A stretch of 64,000 nucleotides of DNA from G963704535 sp963704535 (GCA_963704535.1 OY969916.1:9238001-9302000); one strand, 5' to 3'; shown: positions 16,690 to 26,555, numbered from the stretch's first letter. The notes: a model not told the origin generated them from the letters alone. Translations and numbers: made by a program.

Positions 16690-18369
16690 ATGCGTATAAC
16701 CAACCATGCTGGCTATATTGTCGGCATACTGCTGCTCGCCGGCCTGCTGGCGGCGCTGATCGGGACGGGCGAGTTCCGCGCGGCGTGGTCGGCGCGTGGG
16801 CGGGCGACCTATTACGTGAGTCCGGCTGGGTCCGACCTGAACGACGGCACCACGGCCGGCGTCCCGTTCAAAACGATCCAGAAGGCCCTCGACCTGGCCC
16901 AGCCCGGCCATACGATCAGCCTGGCCGCCGGCGTCTACATGCAGGATGTCGTCTCCCGGCGCGACGGCGTGGCGAGCGCCCCGATCGTGATCAAGGGCCA
17001 GGCCGGCGCGGTCGTCAAGGGTGGCGGCGGCCATCGGATCGTCCAGATCAACCACGACTACATCACGCTTGAGGGCTTCACGATCGACGGCCTGTGGGGC
17101 GCCCCCGGCAGTCGCGAGGGCTACCGCGACAAGCTGCTGTATGCGATCGGCACGCGGCCTGGCGACGGCATCACCGGCCTCAGGCTACTGCGCATGAGCT
17201 TCAAGAACGCCGGCGGCGAGTGCGTGCGGCTGCGCTACTTCGCCCAGCATAACGAGATCGCCCACTCGACCTTCGTCGGCTGCGGAGTCTACCACTTCAA
17301 GTTCGAGTCGGACAAGAAGAACGGCGAGGCGATCTACATCGGCACCGCGCCAGAGCAGCGCGGCGATGGCGAGAACCCGACCGCCGAACCCGATCAGTCG
17401 AACAATAACTGGGTCCACCACAACACGTTCGACACTCAGGGCAACGAGTGTGTGGACATCAAGGAAGGCGCCTCGGGCAACATCGTCGAGTACAACCGCT
17501 GCACTGGCCAGCAGGACCCCAAGTCCGGTGGCTTGGACGCGCGCGGCAGCAACAACATCATGCGCTACAACGAGAGCTTCGGCAACGTGGGTGCCGGCAT
17601 CCGGCTCGGCGGCGACACGGCCCAGGATGGGCTCGACAACCTAGTGTACGGCAACCATATCCACGACAACCAGGCCGGCGGCATCAAGATCCTGGCTCTG
17701 CCGCAGCAGAAGGTGTGCGACAACCGCATGTCCAACAACGCCGAAGGCAACCTCGTCGGCGCCGACGGCAGCCGGCTCGACCCGACGGCGCCGTGCGAGA
17801 TAGCACCGCAGCAGGGCGCCGTTGCCACGCCTACCGCGCCCACGACGATGCCGCCTACCGTGGTGCCGACCGTGGTGCCGACCGTCCCGCCGACCGTGGT
17901 GCCGGCTGCCATAGTCACTCGCGAGCCGCAAACCTTCCGCCCCACGCTCGACACTTACATCACCGCCGACTCGCCCGACAAGAGCTTCGCCGACGAGGAA
18001 AGTCTCAAGGTCGATCAGACGCCGGAGACCTGGAGCCTACTCCGCTTCGAGCTGCCCAAGGGCACGGTCGGGCGCGTGGAGCTGCGGCTCTACGTCTACA
18101 ACCGCGGGAAGCAGGGCGGCGCGGTCTATGCCATCCCGACTGACTGGGATCAGCATGTCACTTGGCGGTCGCGCCCGGAGTTGGGTGCCAGGGTGGCCGA
18201 CCTGGGCGCGGTGCCGAAGGGCCAGTGGATCGCGGTCGATGTGAGCGAGGCGGTGCGGGAGAGCGGGGTGATCACGCTGGCGATCGTGCCGGAGTCCGAG
18301 GACAGCGCCGGCTACAGGTCGAGCGAAGGCGGGGCGACGCACGCGCCGGCGCTGGTGATCGGGCCGTAG
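16690..18369 (+). CDS. Secreted beta-helix protein with DNRLRE domain
   Basis: 559 residues. N-terminal signal or anchor (IVGILLLAGLLAALIG). YYVSPAGSDLNDGTTAGVPFKTIQKALDLA near residues 38-67 is the usual start of DUF1565/pectate-lyase-type beta-helices; helix repeats follow to about 370 (NNWVHHNTFD, NNIMRYNESFGN, NLVYGNHIHDN). A Pro/Thr/Val linker (about 380-410) leads to a C-terminal DNRLRE-type jelly-roll (residues about 415-555: FRPTLDTYITADSPDKSFADE...LLRFELP). It probably binds or cleaves the extracellular polysaccharide; a lyase role like AlgL is possible but no catalytic residues can be assigned. The C-terminal 333 bp overlap the convergent cyanophycinase frame. Confidence 0.75.
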   Translation: MRITNHAGYIVGILLLAGLLAALIGTGEFRAAWSARGRATYYVSPAGSDLNDGTTAGVPFKTIQKALDLAQPGHTISLAAGVYMQDVVSRRDGVASAPIVIKGQAGAVVKGGGGHRIVQINHDYITLEGFTIDGLWGAPGSREGYRDKLLYAIGTRPGDGITGLRLLRMSFKNAGGECVRLRYFAQHNEIAHSTFVGCGVYHFKFESDKKNGEAIYIGTAPEQRGDGENPTAEPDQSNNNWVHHNTFDTQGNECVDIKEGASGNIVEYNRCTGQQDPKSGGLDARGSNNIMRYNESFGNVGAGIRLGGDTAQDGLDNLVYGNHIHDNQAGGIKILALPQQKVCDNRMSNNAEGNLVGADGSRLDPTAPCEIAPQQGAVATPTAPTTMPPTVVPTVVPTVPPTVVPAAIVTREPQTFRPTLDTYITADSPDKSFADEESLKVDQTPETWSLLRFELPKGTVGRVELRLYVYNRGKQGGAVYAIPTDWDQHVTWRSRPELGARVADLGAVPKGQWIAVDVSEAVRESGVITLAIVPESEDSAGYRSSEGGATHAPALVIGP

Positions 18370-20379
18370 TGACCTTGCCCCCTCACCCCCAATCCCTCTC
18401 CCACGCGGGGAGAGGGGAGAGTCTGCCTCCCCTTCCCTCCAGGTGGGGGAAGGGGTTGGGGGATGGGGGGCAAGTCGTGGCAACCACCTCCCACGCGGGG
18501 AGAGGGGAGCAGGATTGAAATGCCAATACGTCAGGGTGTCACGGCGTCCCCCGCAACGTACGAGTTCGAGCACGACCCAGCGCGCGCCGAGTGCGCCATT
18601 GCTGCCGACGGCGAAGGTCGCGTAGCGACCGTCCAGCGCCACCACAGCGCTGTTGCCCCGGACAACCGCCCCGGCCTGAGTCACCTCCAGCGCCGTGCCG
18701 ACGTCAATCCCGATCGCCAGCAAGCCAGGGTCGCGGTAGAGCAGGTTGTAGAGGCGCCCCCAGTGGCGGTCGGGCATCAATCGCGGCTCAATCGCGACGC
18801 CGGCCAGGAAGCCACGCCCGTCCCGGACATTGACGCGTTTGACCAGGAAATCGCCGAGCGAATCGTCTTCGAGGCTGTCATCTGTGGGGGTGGCGTCAAC
18901 AGTCATCGACTGGCCGATGGCTGCCGCTGCGGCGTTGTCCGCCATCAGCGTCGCGCCGCGCCGCCATGCCTGCCGGATCGCGCCGATCGTCGTCGTCGCG
19001 TCGCTGAACGCCACCCGCACAAGTGATTGGTCCGGCGCGGTGAGGAAGATGCCGGTCGCGCCGGCGATGCTCTGCTGGATCGCCGCCTGGTCCGCGCCGG
19101 CGTCGAGCACGAACCACTCGACCGGCGCATCGACATTGGCTTGGAACGCCTGGGCGTAGGCTGACGCATCGGCCTGAGCGGCGGCGCTCTCGGCATAGCC
19201 CGTGGCCAGCACCACCAGCCGCGCACCACGGCCGCCGCTGCTATCCACGAAGCGCCTGGCGACCCGCCCCGATTTGTGGCCGCGGATGTCGCCGCCCAGC
19301 AACAGCGTCCCGTAACCGGTCGGCAAGCGCAGGCTGTTGAAGTTGCGGCCCTCAAGATCGGGCGCCCGCAGCGGCTCGCCGTTGACCAGCGGTCGCAGCT
19401 TGGCGATGTCATAGCCGTAGCCGCCGGGCGGGATCAGGTGCGTCGCGACCCGGTGGATGGCGAGGCTATTAGTCGGCCCGGCGTACCGGCCAGTCGCACC
19501 GTAGGTCTTGGGGTCGATCACGATCGCGGAGGTGTTCCCAACCACATCCTGGAGCAGCCACTCGTTTGAGATCACGACGGCGGTCGCCGCATCGGCGCCG
19601 ATCCCCAGCAGCCCGGTAGCCCACGTCGAACTGAGCAGCCGCCCGATCCGACCGCGCTGGTAGGTGTGCTGATCCAGCAGCACGCTGGAGATGCCGAAGA
19701 TCAACCCGCGCTCGTGGTCCGATTGCCCCTCTGGAAGCCACAGATCGACGCTGCCCTGCTGCAAGCCGTTCTCTGGCCCATTCTCGCCGATATAGCCGGC
19801 GATCATGGTGAGCGACTCGACCGCCGCTCCGGCGCTGTTGCCGCCGACGACCACGCCTGCCCTGTAGGCCCTGGCCATCCGCTGCTCGGTCGGCGTATCG
19901 GCAACCACTCGCATCGCGATCGTCTGATCGCCGCCGAGGATATACATACCGTCGAGATCTGCTGTGAACAGGTCGAGGTTGCTCTGCAAGTAGGCATCAT
20001 CGCGCACCAGAATCGGTGCCAGCACCGCGCGACAGGTCTGCGCCGGCTGCTTGACGACGTTGCAGGCGGCCTCGACCTGGCGGCGCCGCGTATCGGCCAG
20101 GTCGAGATTCTCTACACGTTCCTCTTCGGAGATCGAGAACGGGTCGGTGGCATAGGTGATCGGTAGGACCAGCAGGTAGACCGTTCCGCTCGTATCACGC
20201 TGGGCTGCCGCAGCGGCGAAACGTTGCAGAGTGGCATCGCTATAGTCGCTTCCGATCGGCACGAGCGTCCGGGTAACAGATGGCGCCCCGGCAGCGGGCG
20301 CGACGAGTCCGGCCAGGAGTACGAACAGCGCAACCATGATCAACCAGGGCGCTCGATGTGGACGGAATCCGTGGTCCAT
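18037..20379 (-). CDS. Secreted cyanophycinase-like protein (peptidase S51), tandem domains; artificially long 3' end
   Basis: Signal peptide (residues about 12-32), then an S51/cyanophycinase domain: LYILGGDQT-like MYILGGDQTIAMRV and the nucleophile elbow VVGGNSAGAAVES near residues 175-187. A second, similar domain (about 355-490) has IFLTAPDQSLVRVAF and LMADNAAAAAIG where the Ser should be, so it looks degenerate. Family members cleave beta-Asp-Arg or act as serine exopeptidases. After LTYWHFN the frame runs through a repeat and 333 bp antisense to the DNRLRE gene, which cannot be native. Removing one G from the run at 18548-18552 would end the protein at a TGA at 18531-18533, giving ...LVRCGDAVTP. 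I infer a frameshift there. Confidence 0.8.
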   Translation of the reverse strand: MDHGFRPHRAPWLIMVALFVLLAGLVAPAAGAPSVTRTLVPIGSDYSDATLQRFAAAAAQRDTSGTVYLLVLPITYATDPFSISEEERVENLDLADTRRRQVEAACNVVKQPAQTCRAVLAPILVRDDAYLQSNLDLFTADLDGMYILGGDQTIAMRVVADTPTEQRMARAYRAGVVVGGNSAGAAVESLTMIAGYIGENGPENGLQQGSVDLWLPEGQSDHERGLIFGISSVLLDQHTYQRGRIGRLLSSTWATGLLGIGADAATAVVISNEWLLQDVVGNTSAIVIDPKTYGATGRYAGPTNSLAIHRVATHLIPPGGYGYDIAKLRPLVNGEPLRAPDLEGRNFNSLRLPTGYGTLLLGGDIRGHKSGRVARRFVDSSGGRGARLVVLATGYAESAAAQADASAYAQAFQANVDAPVEWFVLDAGADQAAIQQSIAGATGIFLTAPDQSLVRVAFSDATTTIGAIRQAWRRGATLMADNAAAAAIGQSMTVDATPTDDSLEDDSLGDFLVKRVNVRDGRGFLAGVAIEPRLMPDRHWGRLYNLLYRDPGLLAIGIDVGTALEVTQAGAVVRGNSAVVALDGRYATFAVGSNGALGARWVVLELVRCGGRRDTLTYWHFNPAPLSPRGRWLPRLAPHPPTPSPTWREGEADSPLSPRGRGIGGEGARSLRPDHQRRRVRRPAFARPVAGAVLGLRHDRQRDHPALPHRLAHIDRDPLALRHRAQVGHPGTQLRARPPSDMLIPVSRDGIDRAALLPAVVDVEPQLHAPDRALGQLEAE
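18370..18515. repeat. Palindromic intergenic repeat (CCCTCTCCC / GGGAGAGGG type)
   Basis: CCCCAATCCCTCTCCCACGC, GGGGAGAGGGGAG and GGGGAAGGGGTTGGGGG recur as inverted words, with two CCACGCGGGGAGAGGGGA(G) copies. It is a widespread type of bacterial intergenic palindrome and is read through by the cyanophycinase frame. Confidence 0.75.
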
Positions 20380-20467
20380 ACATCCTCCTCGAAGTGATAT
20401 TCGTGTCTATGAGAGGTTCTTTGGCGCGGACGCATAGTAGCACAAGCAGTTGCTGTTAGCAACCGAG

Positions 20468-20545
20468 GCAGTTCTGGAAAAAGGGGGTTTGAGGGGGCAG
20501 CCCCCTCAGTCTCCCCCACCCAGATTGTAAGCGGAGAACTATCAG
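20468..20545. repeat. Palindromic repeat, family B (partial)
   Basis: CAGTTCTGGAAAAAGGGGG, GAGGGGGCAGCCCCCTCAG and CCCAGATTGTAA match family B. It lies in the divergent gap 20380-20614. Confidence 0.7.
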
Positions 20546-20614
20546 CCGAGCCGGCAAACGACATGTGCTACTATGTAGCCAGCACTGGTTTCGCACATGA
20601 CGAGGAGGCACACC

Positions 20615-20980
20615 ATGCCACTGAACGATCGTCTTGGCGAGGTTGTCAAGCGCAAGCGGCAGCGCGACCGCTTCACCCAAGCCGACTTGGGAGCGCGCAT
20701 CGGCGTCAGCGGCTCCTACATCAGCGGCATCGAGACCGGCCAGACCAGCCCGCGCATCAGCGAGATCGAAGGGCTGGCGACGGTGTTCCGCACGACCGCA
20801 TTCGATCTGATCAGCGAGGCGGCCAAGCTCGACGGTTACAAGTTCTCTGCCTCCAACCGCGATCGCGACGCCTTCCTATCGCTCTACGACTCGCTCAACC
20901 CCGAACATCAGAAGCAGGCGCGCAACTTCCTACTGTTCCTGCGCGAGCAGCAGGACCACCCTCCTGGCCAGGAAGGCTAG
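20615..20980 (+). CDS. XRE-family HTH transcriptional regulator
   Basis: 121 residues from the ATG at 20615, chosen because GAGGAGG lies 7 nt upstream; an ATG at 20597 is before that RBS. Residues about 7-62 are a Cro/C1-type helix-turn-helix (VVKRKRQRDRFTQADLGARIGVSGSYISGIETGQTSPRISEIEGLATVF). The C-terminal ~55 residues are helical (DAFLSLYDSLNPEHQKQARNFLLFLREQQ). It binds DNA; the target is unknown. Divergent from the cyanophycinase gene. Confidence 0.88.
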   Translation: MPLNDRLGEVVKRKRQRDRFTQADLGARIGVSGSYISGIETGQTSPRISEIEGLATVFRTTAFDLISEAAKLDGYKFSASNRDRDAFLSLYDSLNPEHQKQARNFLLFLREQQDHPPGQEG

Positions 20981-21113
20981 GGTATGGGGCGTATCGCCCC
21001 TCTGGCCGGGCCGAATTTGACCCCGGCGGCGAACGCTGGTACACTCGCCGCTGCCCGCGCGTGCGCCCGCACGCGCTAGCGATGTCCCCAACAACGAATT
21101 TGGAGCAATTGAG

Positions 21114-21689
21114 ATGATGGCCTGGATTGCGAAATGGCTGCTGCGGCTGGCCGGCTGGCGCGCGGTGGGAGAGAAGCCCGCTGTGCCCAAATATGTCGTG
21201 ATTGGCGCGCCGCATACCTCGAACTGGGACTTTGTGGTCGCGCTGGTGATGTTCTACTATTTCAAGCTTGACATCAACTGGATGGGCAAAGACGCGCTGT
21301 TTCGCTGGCCGTTCGGCGCCCTCTTTCGGCGGCTCGGCGGGATCGCGGTCGATCGCAGTGCGAACAACAAGGTGGTCAAGCAGGTGGTCCGGGCCTTCGA
21401 CACCCACGAGCGGATGGCGCTGCTGATTACACCCGAGGGCACGCGCAAGAAGACCGCCTTCTGGCGAACCGGGTTCTACCACATCGCCACACGCGCACAG
21501 GTGCCGATCGCGCTGGGGTTTGTCGACTACAAGCACAAGGTCGCCGGGTTCGGCCCGCTCTTCTACCCCACCGGGAATATCGAGGCCGATATGCGGGTCT
21601 TTCGCGGCTTCTACAGCTCAATGACCGGGAAACTCCCGGAGCTGACGAGTGAGATCCGGACGCGGGCGGGAGAACGGGGAGCGCATTAA
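21114..21689 (+). CDS. 1-acyl-glycerol-3-phosphate acyltransferase-like protein (PlsC family)
   Basis: 191-residue acyltransferase. The HX4D catalytic motif HTSNWD (residues 34-39) and the substrate motif LLITPEGTRKK (about 100-110) are both present with family spacing, and GGIAVDRS corresponds to block II. Residues about 4-15 are hydrophobic and may bind the membrane. It transfers an acyl group from acyl-CoA or acyl-ACP to a glycerolipid or related acceptor at the membrane. ATG at 21114 or 21117; GGAGCAATTGAG upstream. Confidence 0.85.
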   Translation: MMAWIAKWLLRLAGWRAVGEKPAVPKYVVIGAPHTSNWDFVVALVMFYYFKLDINWMGKDALFRWPFGALFRRLGGIAVDRSANNKVVKQVVRAFDTHERMALLITPEGTRKKTAFWRTGFYHIATRAQVPIALGFVDYKHKVAGFGPLFYPTGNIEADMRVFRGFYSSMTGKLPELTSEIRTRAGERGAH

Positions 21690-21707
21690 GAGGCAGCCAG
21701 CGTCTTA

Positions 21708-21808
21708 GAGGCTGTTTGAAAAGGGGGGAGTTTGAGGGGGCCGCCCCTCAAGAATCCCCTTTCCACCACAGATCATAGGCGAGACAATAGCCCTTTTCAA
21801 ACAGATCC
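21708..21808. repeat. MITE-like palindromic repeat, family A
   Basis: About 100 bp. Ends TTAGAGGCTGTTTGAAAAGG and CCCTTTTCAAACAGATCCT form inverted repeats; the core has GAGTTTGAGGGGGC followed by GCCCCTCAAGAATCCC and a GCGAGACAATAG block. Other copies: 23215-23315, 26261-26354, 36680-36784, 36785-36846 (partial), 50769-50873, 52389-52487, 56439-56505 (partial), 62484-62537 (partial). Confidence 0.85.
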
Positions 21809-23158
21809 TTACTGGTTGCCGATTGGGAGTGCTTCAAGTGCGGGGGTGGTAGAGGACTCTGGCTGTTCGGCGCCTAGTGGGCTCCATTCGCCTGGAAGCG
21901 CGGCCGGCAGCCGCATGACAAAGGTCGAGCCGACGCCTACCTGGCTGGCGATAGTGATATCGCCGCCCATCAGTCGGCACAGCCGCCGGCTCAATGCCAG
22001 GCCGAGCCCGGTGCCGCCGTAACCGGTTGTGGCCGAGGTATCGATCTGCGTAAACTCGCTGAAGAGCTTCTCGGTCTGCTCGTCCGTCATCCCAATACCC
22101 GTATCGGAAACGCGGAACTCGATCCAATCGCGGTTTTGAGTTTTGAGTTTTGAGCCTTCGTCCCGGCTCAGGCCAGGGTTTTGAGTTGAAAGTTGAGAGT
22201 CTTGCGATAACTCAGAACTCATAACTCTTAACTCAGAACTTGGGGAGCGAGCGACTTCCAGTGTGATCATGCCCTGCTGGGTAAACTTGGCGGCATTGCT
22301 AAGCAGGTTGAAGAGCGCCTGGCGTAGCCTGGTTCGGTCGCTCCACAGCACACCAATATCGGCGGCGCAGTGAATGATCAGCGTATTCTCGTTCCTGTGG
22401 ATCAGCGGGCGGATGATCGTCGCGATATCGCCGATGAATGGTGCAATATCGATCGTTTCCATGATCAGCCGTACCTTATCGGCCTCGATCTTAGAGATGT
22501 CAAGCACATCGTCGATCAGCTCCAGCAGATGCGTGCTGGCTGCCTCAACCCGGTCGAGGTCAGTGTTGATCTGGGCGTAGTCGCCGGCCTGGAGGGAGAT
22601 TCGGATCAGCTCGTTGTAGCCCAGGATCACGGTCAGTGGCGTGCGCAGCTCGTGGCTCATATTCGCCAGGAAGACGCTCTTGGCGCGGTTCGCGGCATCG
22701 GCGAGGGCTTTGGCTTGCTGTAGCTGCGCCTCGACCAACTGGCGCTCGCGGATCTCGGCCTTGAGCGCTTCGCGCTCGCTGGCCAGCGCCTGTGCCTGCA
22801 CCTTGATCTGCGTGAAAAACTCGCTCAACCAGCCGGCGGCGATGCCGACGACGAGCGACATCACGACGCCGGGCCACAGGCTGATGATGATCGCGACGCC
22901 CGGCGCCCCGATCAGATTGAGGAGGGCGATATTCAGCCATATGCTGAACAGCCCGGCAAGGAAACCGGCCCGCGATCCAAGCAGCCAGCCAATGATGCCG
23001 ATCGGCGCCAGCGACAGCGCCGTCACGATCGAGCCGGCCACAGTGTAGATCGGCAGGAAGACCAGCGCGTACGCCGCCATCGTCCCCAGAGATGCAGCGA
23101 TCTTGCCTCTGCGGTTGCGTGCCCACAGCTTGAATCGCGATGACGGTGCCGGTTTCAT
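21809..23158 (-). CDS. Membrane sensor histidine kinase with repeat insertion in the ATPase domain
   Basis: 449 residues. Four to five hydrophobic segments lie in residues about 20-110, followed by a coiled coil (KVQAQALASEREALKAEIRERQLVEAQLQQAKALADA). HisKA has the phospho-His in ANMSHELRTPLTVILGYNEL (near residue 166). HATPase_c has QALFNLLSNAAKF (N box), DTGIGM (G1) and GTGLGLALSRRL (G2). No receiver domain is attached and no response regulator lies adjacent. Oddity: about 38 residues between the N box and G1 (SELRVMSSELSQDSQLSTQN...KLKTQN) are encoded by an intergenic-type repeat at 22134-22250 sitting in frame. That is a loop region, so activity may survive. Confidence 0.88.
   Translation of the reverse strand: MKPAPSSRFKLWARNRRGKIAASLGTMAAYALVFLPIYTVAGSIVTALSLAPIGIIGWLLGSRAGFLAGLFSIWLNIALLNLIGAPGVAIIISLWPGVVMSLVVGIAAGWLSEFFTQIKVQAQALASEREALKAEIRERQLVEAQLQQAKALADAANRAKSVFLANMSHELRTPLTVILGYNELIRISLQAGDYAQINTDLDRVEAASTHLLELIDDVLDISKIEADKVRLIMETIDIAPFIGDIATIIRPLIHRNENTLIIHCAADIGVLWSDRTRLRQALFNLLSNAAKFTQQGMITLEVARSPSSELRVMSSELSQDSQLSTQNPGLSRDEGSKLKTQNRDWIEFRVSDTGIGMTDEQTEKLFSEFTQIDTSATTGYGGTGLGLALSRRLCRLMGGDITIASQVGVGSTFVMRLPAALPGEWSPLGAEQPESSTTPALEALPIGNQ
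22134..22250. repeat. Word-repeat palindrome inside the histidine kinase gene
   Basis: TTTTGAGTTTTGAGTTTTGA words on the left and AACTCAGAACTCATAACTCT words on the right form an inverted pair. The insert keeps the reading frame. Confidence 0.75.
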
Positions 23159-23214
23159 GCGCGCTCGTATCCTCTGAAATGCGAAGTTGACCTGCGCCTT
23201 TCCAGCGCCAACCT

Positions 23215-23315
23215 GAGAAACCGTTTGAGAAGGATATTGTCTCGCCCACGATCCAGGGCGGAAAGAGGATTTTTGAGGCGCGGCCCCTCAAACTCCCCTT
23301 TTCAAATAGTCTCTG
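23215..23315. repeat. Palindromic repeat, family A
   Basis: GAAACCGTTTGAGAAGGATA and CCCCTTTTCAAATAGTCTCT ends with the ATTGTCTCGCCCACGATCCA block. It lies between the histidine kinase start and the thiolase stop. Confidence 0.8.
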
Positions 23316-23378
23316 AATCTCGCGACTCTCTACATGTTAATCGCGAGTTATTCGGGCGAGATACGCTGGCCGGGGGCT

Positions 23379-24620
<1,242 letters not shown>

Positions 24621-24648
24621 GGGGTGCTCCTTTTCTCTATGGAACTCT

Positions 24649-26244
24649 CTACATCCGCCCCACCCGCGCCGCCCGCCGCAGCGCCGGCGCGACCCGGTAG
24701 CGCTCCTCGCCCAGCTCGGCGCGCAGGTGGTCGAGGAGAGCCACGACCCTGGCGTAGCCGAGCGCCTCGGCGCGGGCCAGCGGGCCGATCGGGTGGTTGG
24801 CGCCCAGCCGCAGCGCCAGATCGATCGTGGCCGCGTCGGCGACGCCCTCGCCGGCGGCGAAGGCGGCCTCGTTGGCCAGCATCGCAATGACGCGCGGCAC
24901 GATCAGCGCCGGGCTGTCGGCGATCCAGAGCGGGCGACGCCCCAAGCCGCGCGCCAGTTCGTCGGCGGCGGCGCGAGTTTCCGCACTCAACAGCGGTGTG
25001 GCGACCAGCGTCAGCACCCCGTCGCTGAACAGCCCGTCGAAGCCGACCAGCCGCTCCGGGTGATCGAGCAGCGCGGCCAGCTCGCAGGCCATGACGTCGG
25101 CGCATTGGGCCAGGATTGGCACGCTGGGCGGCAGCCGGCGGTCGAGCGTCATCACTTGGTCGACCGCGCCCTCGTCGCGCCCGGCCACGACGAACGCGGC
25201 TTGCGGCCCCACCTCGTCACGCCCGGGCAGGTCGCCGGTGACGGCCAGCCCGGTCGTCTCGCACATCCCCGCCAGCCCCGGCGCCCAGCTCCCGCCACCA
25301 ACTAGGATGCGGCCACCGGGGGTGGGAGATTGGAGATTCGAGATTGGAGATTGACTGGGTTTCTCTACTCCTCTGCTTCCCTTCTCCCCCTCTCCCCCGC
25401 TCCTCTTCTCCCCCTCCGCGTGGTAGTCATAAAACCCACGCCCAGTCTTCCGCCCCAGGTCGCCCTGGAGCACCTTCTGCTGCTGGAGGTGATGCGGGCG
25501 GTAGCGCGGTTCGCCGAATGACTGCTCGTAGAGCGAGCTGGTGACGGCGAAGTTAATGTCGATGCCGATCAGATCCATCAGTGCGAACGGGCCGAGCGGG
25601 AAGCCGCCTGCCAGCCGCAGCGCGTCGTCGATCGCGTCGTGGGGCGCCACGCCGTCGCCGAGCAGCCGCAGCGCCTCGGTGTAGAATGGCCGCGCGACCC
25701 GGTTGACGATAAAGCCGGGCGTGTCGCGCGTCAGCACTGGCCGCTTGCCCAGCCGCTCGGTGAACGCGATCAGGGTGGCGATCGTCGCGTCGTCGGTGCG
25801 CGGCGCCCGCACGACCTCGACCAGCGCCATGCGGTGGACCGGGTTGAAGAAGTGCAGCCCGGCCACCCGCTGCGGCTCTGGGCAGGCCCCCGCCAGTGCC
25901 GCGATCGGTAGTGAGCTGGTGTTGCTGGCGATCACCGCCGGCGTCGGGCAGAGCGCCCCGACCCGCCCGAACAGCTCACGCTTGAGGTCGAGTTGCTCCG
26001 GCGCGGCCTCGACCACCAGCGCGGCGCCGGCGATTTGCTCCAACCCCGTCGCCAGGGTCAGCCGCGCGGCCGCGTCCGGCGCGCCCTGCTTGGCCAGGCC
26101 GGCGGCGATGCGCTCCTGGGCGCGGCCGAGGGCCGGCGCGCTCACGTCGTAGAGCACGACCGGCAGCCCCGCCGCCAGGGCCGCCTGCGCGATCCCCGCG
26201 CCCATCGTGCCGGAGCCAAGCACGGCGACTGTTTCGCTGTTCAT
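24649..26244 (-). CDS. 3-hydroxyacyl-CoA dehydrogenase, PaaH/PaaC-like, with repeat insertion
   Basis: 531 residues. NAD-dependent oxidation of 3-hydroxyacyl-CoA. N-terminal Rossmann motif VLGSGTMGAGIAQAAL (residues 8-23), then GLHFFNPVHRMALVEVV, PGFIVNRVARPFYTEAL and an HCDH domain. The second half repeats a degenerate Rossmann/HCDH unit, the layout of PaaH/PaaC (3-hydroxyadipyl-CoA dehydrogenase in phenylacetate catabolism). Between the two halves, residues roughly 275-312 (EGEKRSGGEGEKG...SQSPISNLQSPTPGG) are encoded by repeats at 25320-25425 in frame; they fall in the interdomain linker, so function is probably kept. First gene of a two-gene operon with the thiolase. Confidence 0.9.
   Translation of the reverse strand: MNSETVAVLGSGTMGAGIAQAALAAGLPVVLYDVSAPALGRAQERIAAGLAKQGAPDAAARLTLATGLEQIAGAALVVEAAPEQLDLKRELFGRVGALCPTPAVIASNTSSLPIAALAGACPEPQRVAGLHFFNPVHRMALVEVVRAPRTDDATIATLIAFTERLGKRPVLTRDTPGFIVNRVARPFYTEALRLLGDGVAPHDAIDDALRLAGGFPLGPFALMDLIGIDINFAVTSSLYEQSFGEPRYRPHHLQQQKVLQGDLGRKTGRGFYDYHAEGEKRSGGEGEKGSRGVEKPSQSPISNLQSPTPGGRILVGGGSWAPGLAGMCETTGLAVTGDLPGRDEVGPQAAFVVAGRDEGAVDQVMTLDRRLPPSVPILAQCADVMACELAALLDHPERLVGFDGLFSDGVLTLVATPLLSAETRAAADELARGLGRRPLWIADSPALIVPRVIAMLANEAAFAAGEGVADAATIDLALRLGANHPIGPLARAEALGYARVVALLDHLRAELGEERYRVAPALRRAARVGRM
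25320..25425. repeat. Family D word repeat plus CTCCCCCTCT-type repeat inside a CDS
   Basis: GGGAGATTGGAGATTCGAGA words are followed by CTTCTCCCCCTCTCCCCCGC. The insertion is in frame within the hydroxyacyl-CoA dehydrogenase gene. Confidence 0.75.
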
Positions 26245-26260
26245 AGTCTCTACTCTCTCT

Positions 26261-26354
26261 TAGAGGCTGTCTGAAAGGTCAGTTTGCCACTCATAATCTG
26301 CGGTGGAAAGGGATTCTTGAGGGGGCTGCCCCCTCAAACTCCCCCTTTTCAGAT
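26261..26354. repeat. Palindromic repeat, family A
   Basis: TTAGAGGCTGTCTGAAAGG and CCCCCTTTTCAGATG ends with an internal GGGATTCTTGAGGGGGC / GCCCCCTCAAAC palindrome. It lies in the divergent gap 26245-26555. Confidence 0.8.
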
Positions 26355-26431
26355 GTTGTCGCCTGTATTGTAGCGCAAAACCGCCGGCTGCATCCTTCGG
26401 CGTGGCCGCGTCGTCAGAACTTTAGGACGGA

Positions 26432-26494
26432 GTCAGTTGTCAGTGGTCAGTGGTCAGTTGCCGCGCAACTGACCACTGACCACTGACAACTGAC
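26432..26494. repeat. Perfect 29-bp palindrome made of GTCAGTG words
   Basis: Left arm 26432-26460 and right arm 26466-26494 are exact reverse complements with a 5-nt loop CCGCG. Each arm is built from the words TCAGTTG and TCAGTGG. Confidence 0.9.
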
Positions 26495-26555
26495 TACAGA
26501 CAATGTTATTGCATGGCGCGGCCAGCCATGATATGCTGCTGAGAGACCTTCGACT

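Noticed and set aside
24797..26274. Plus-strand frames over the dehydrogenase and thiolase
   Set aside because: Shadow frames typical of high-GC coding DNA; the minus strand carries the conserved motifs.
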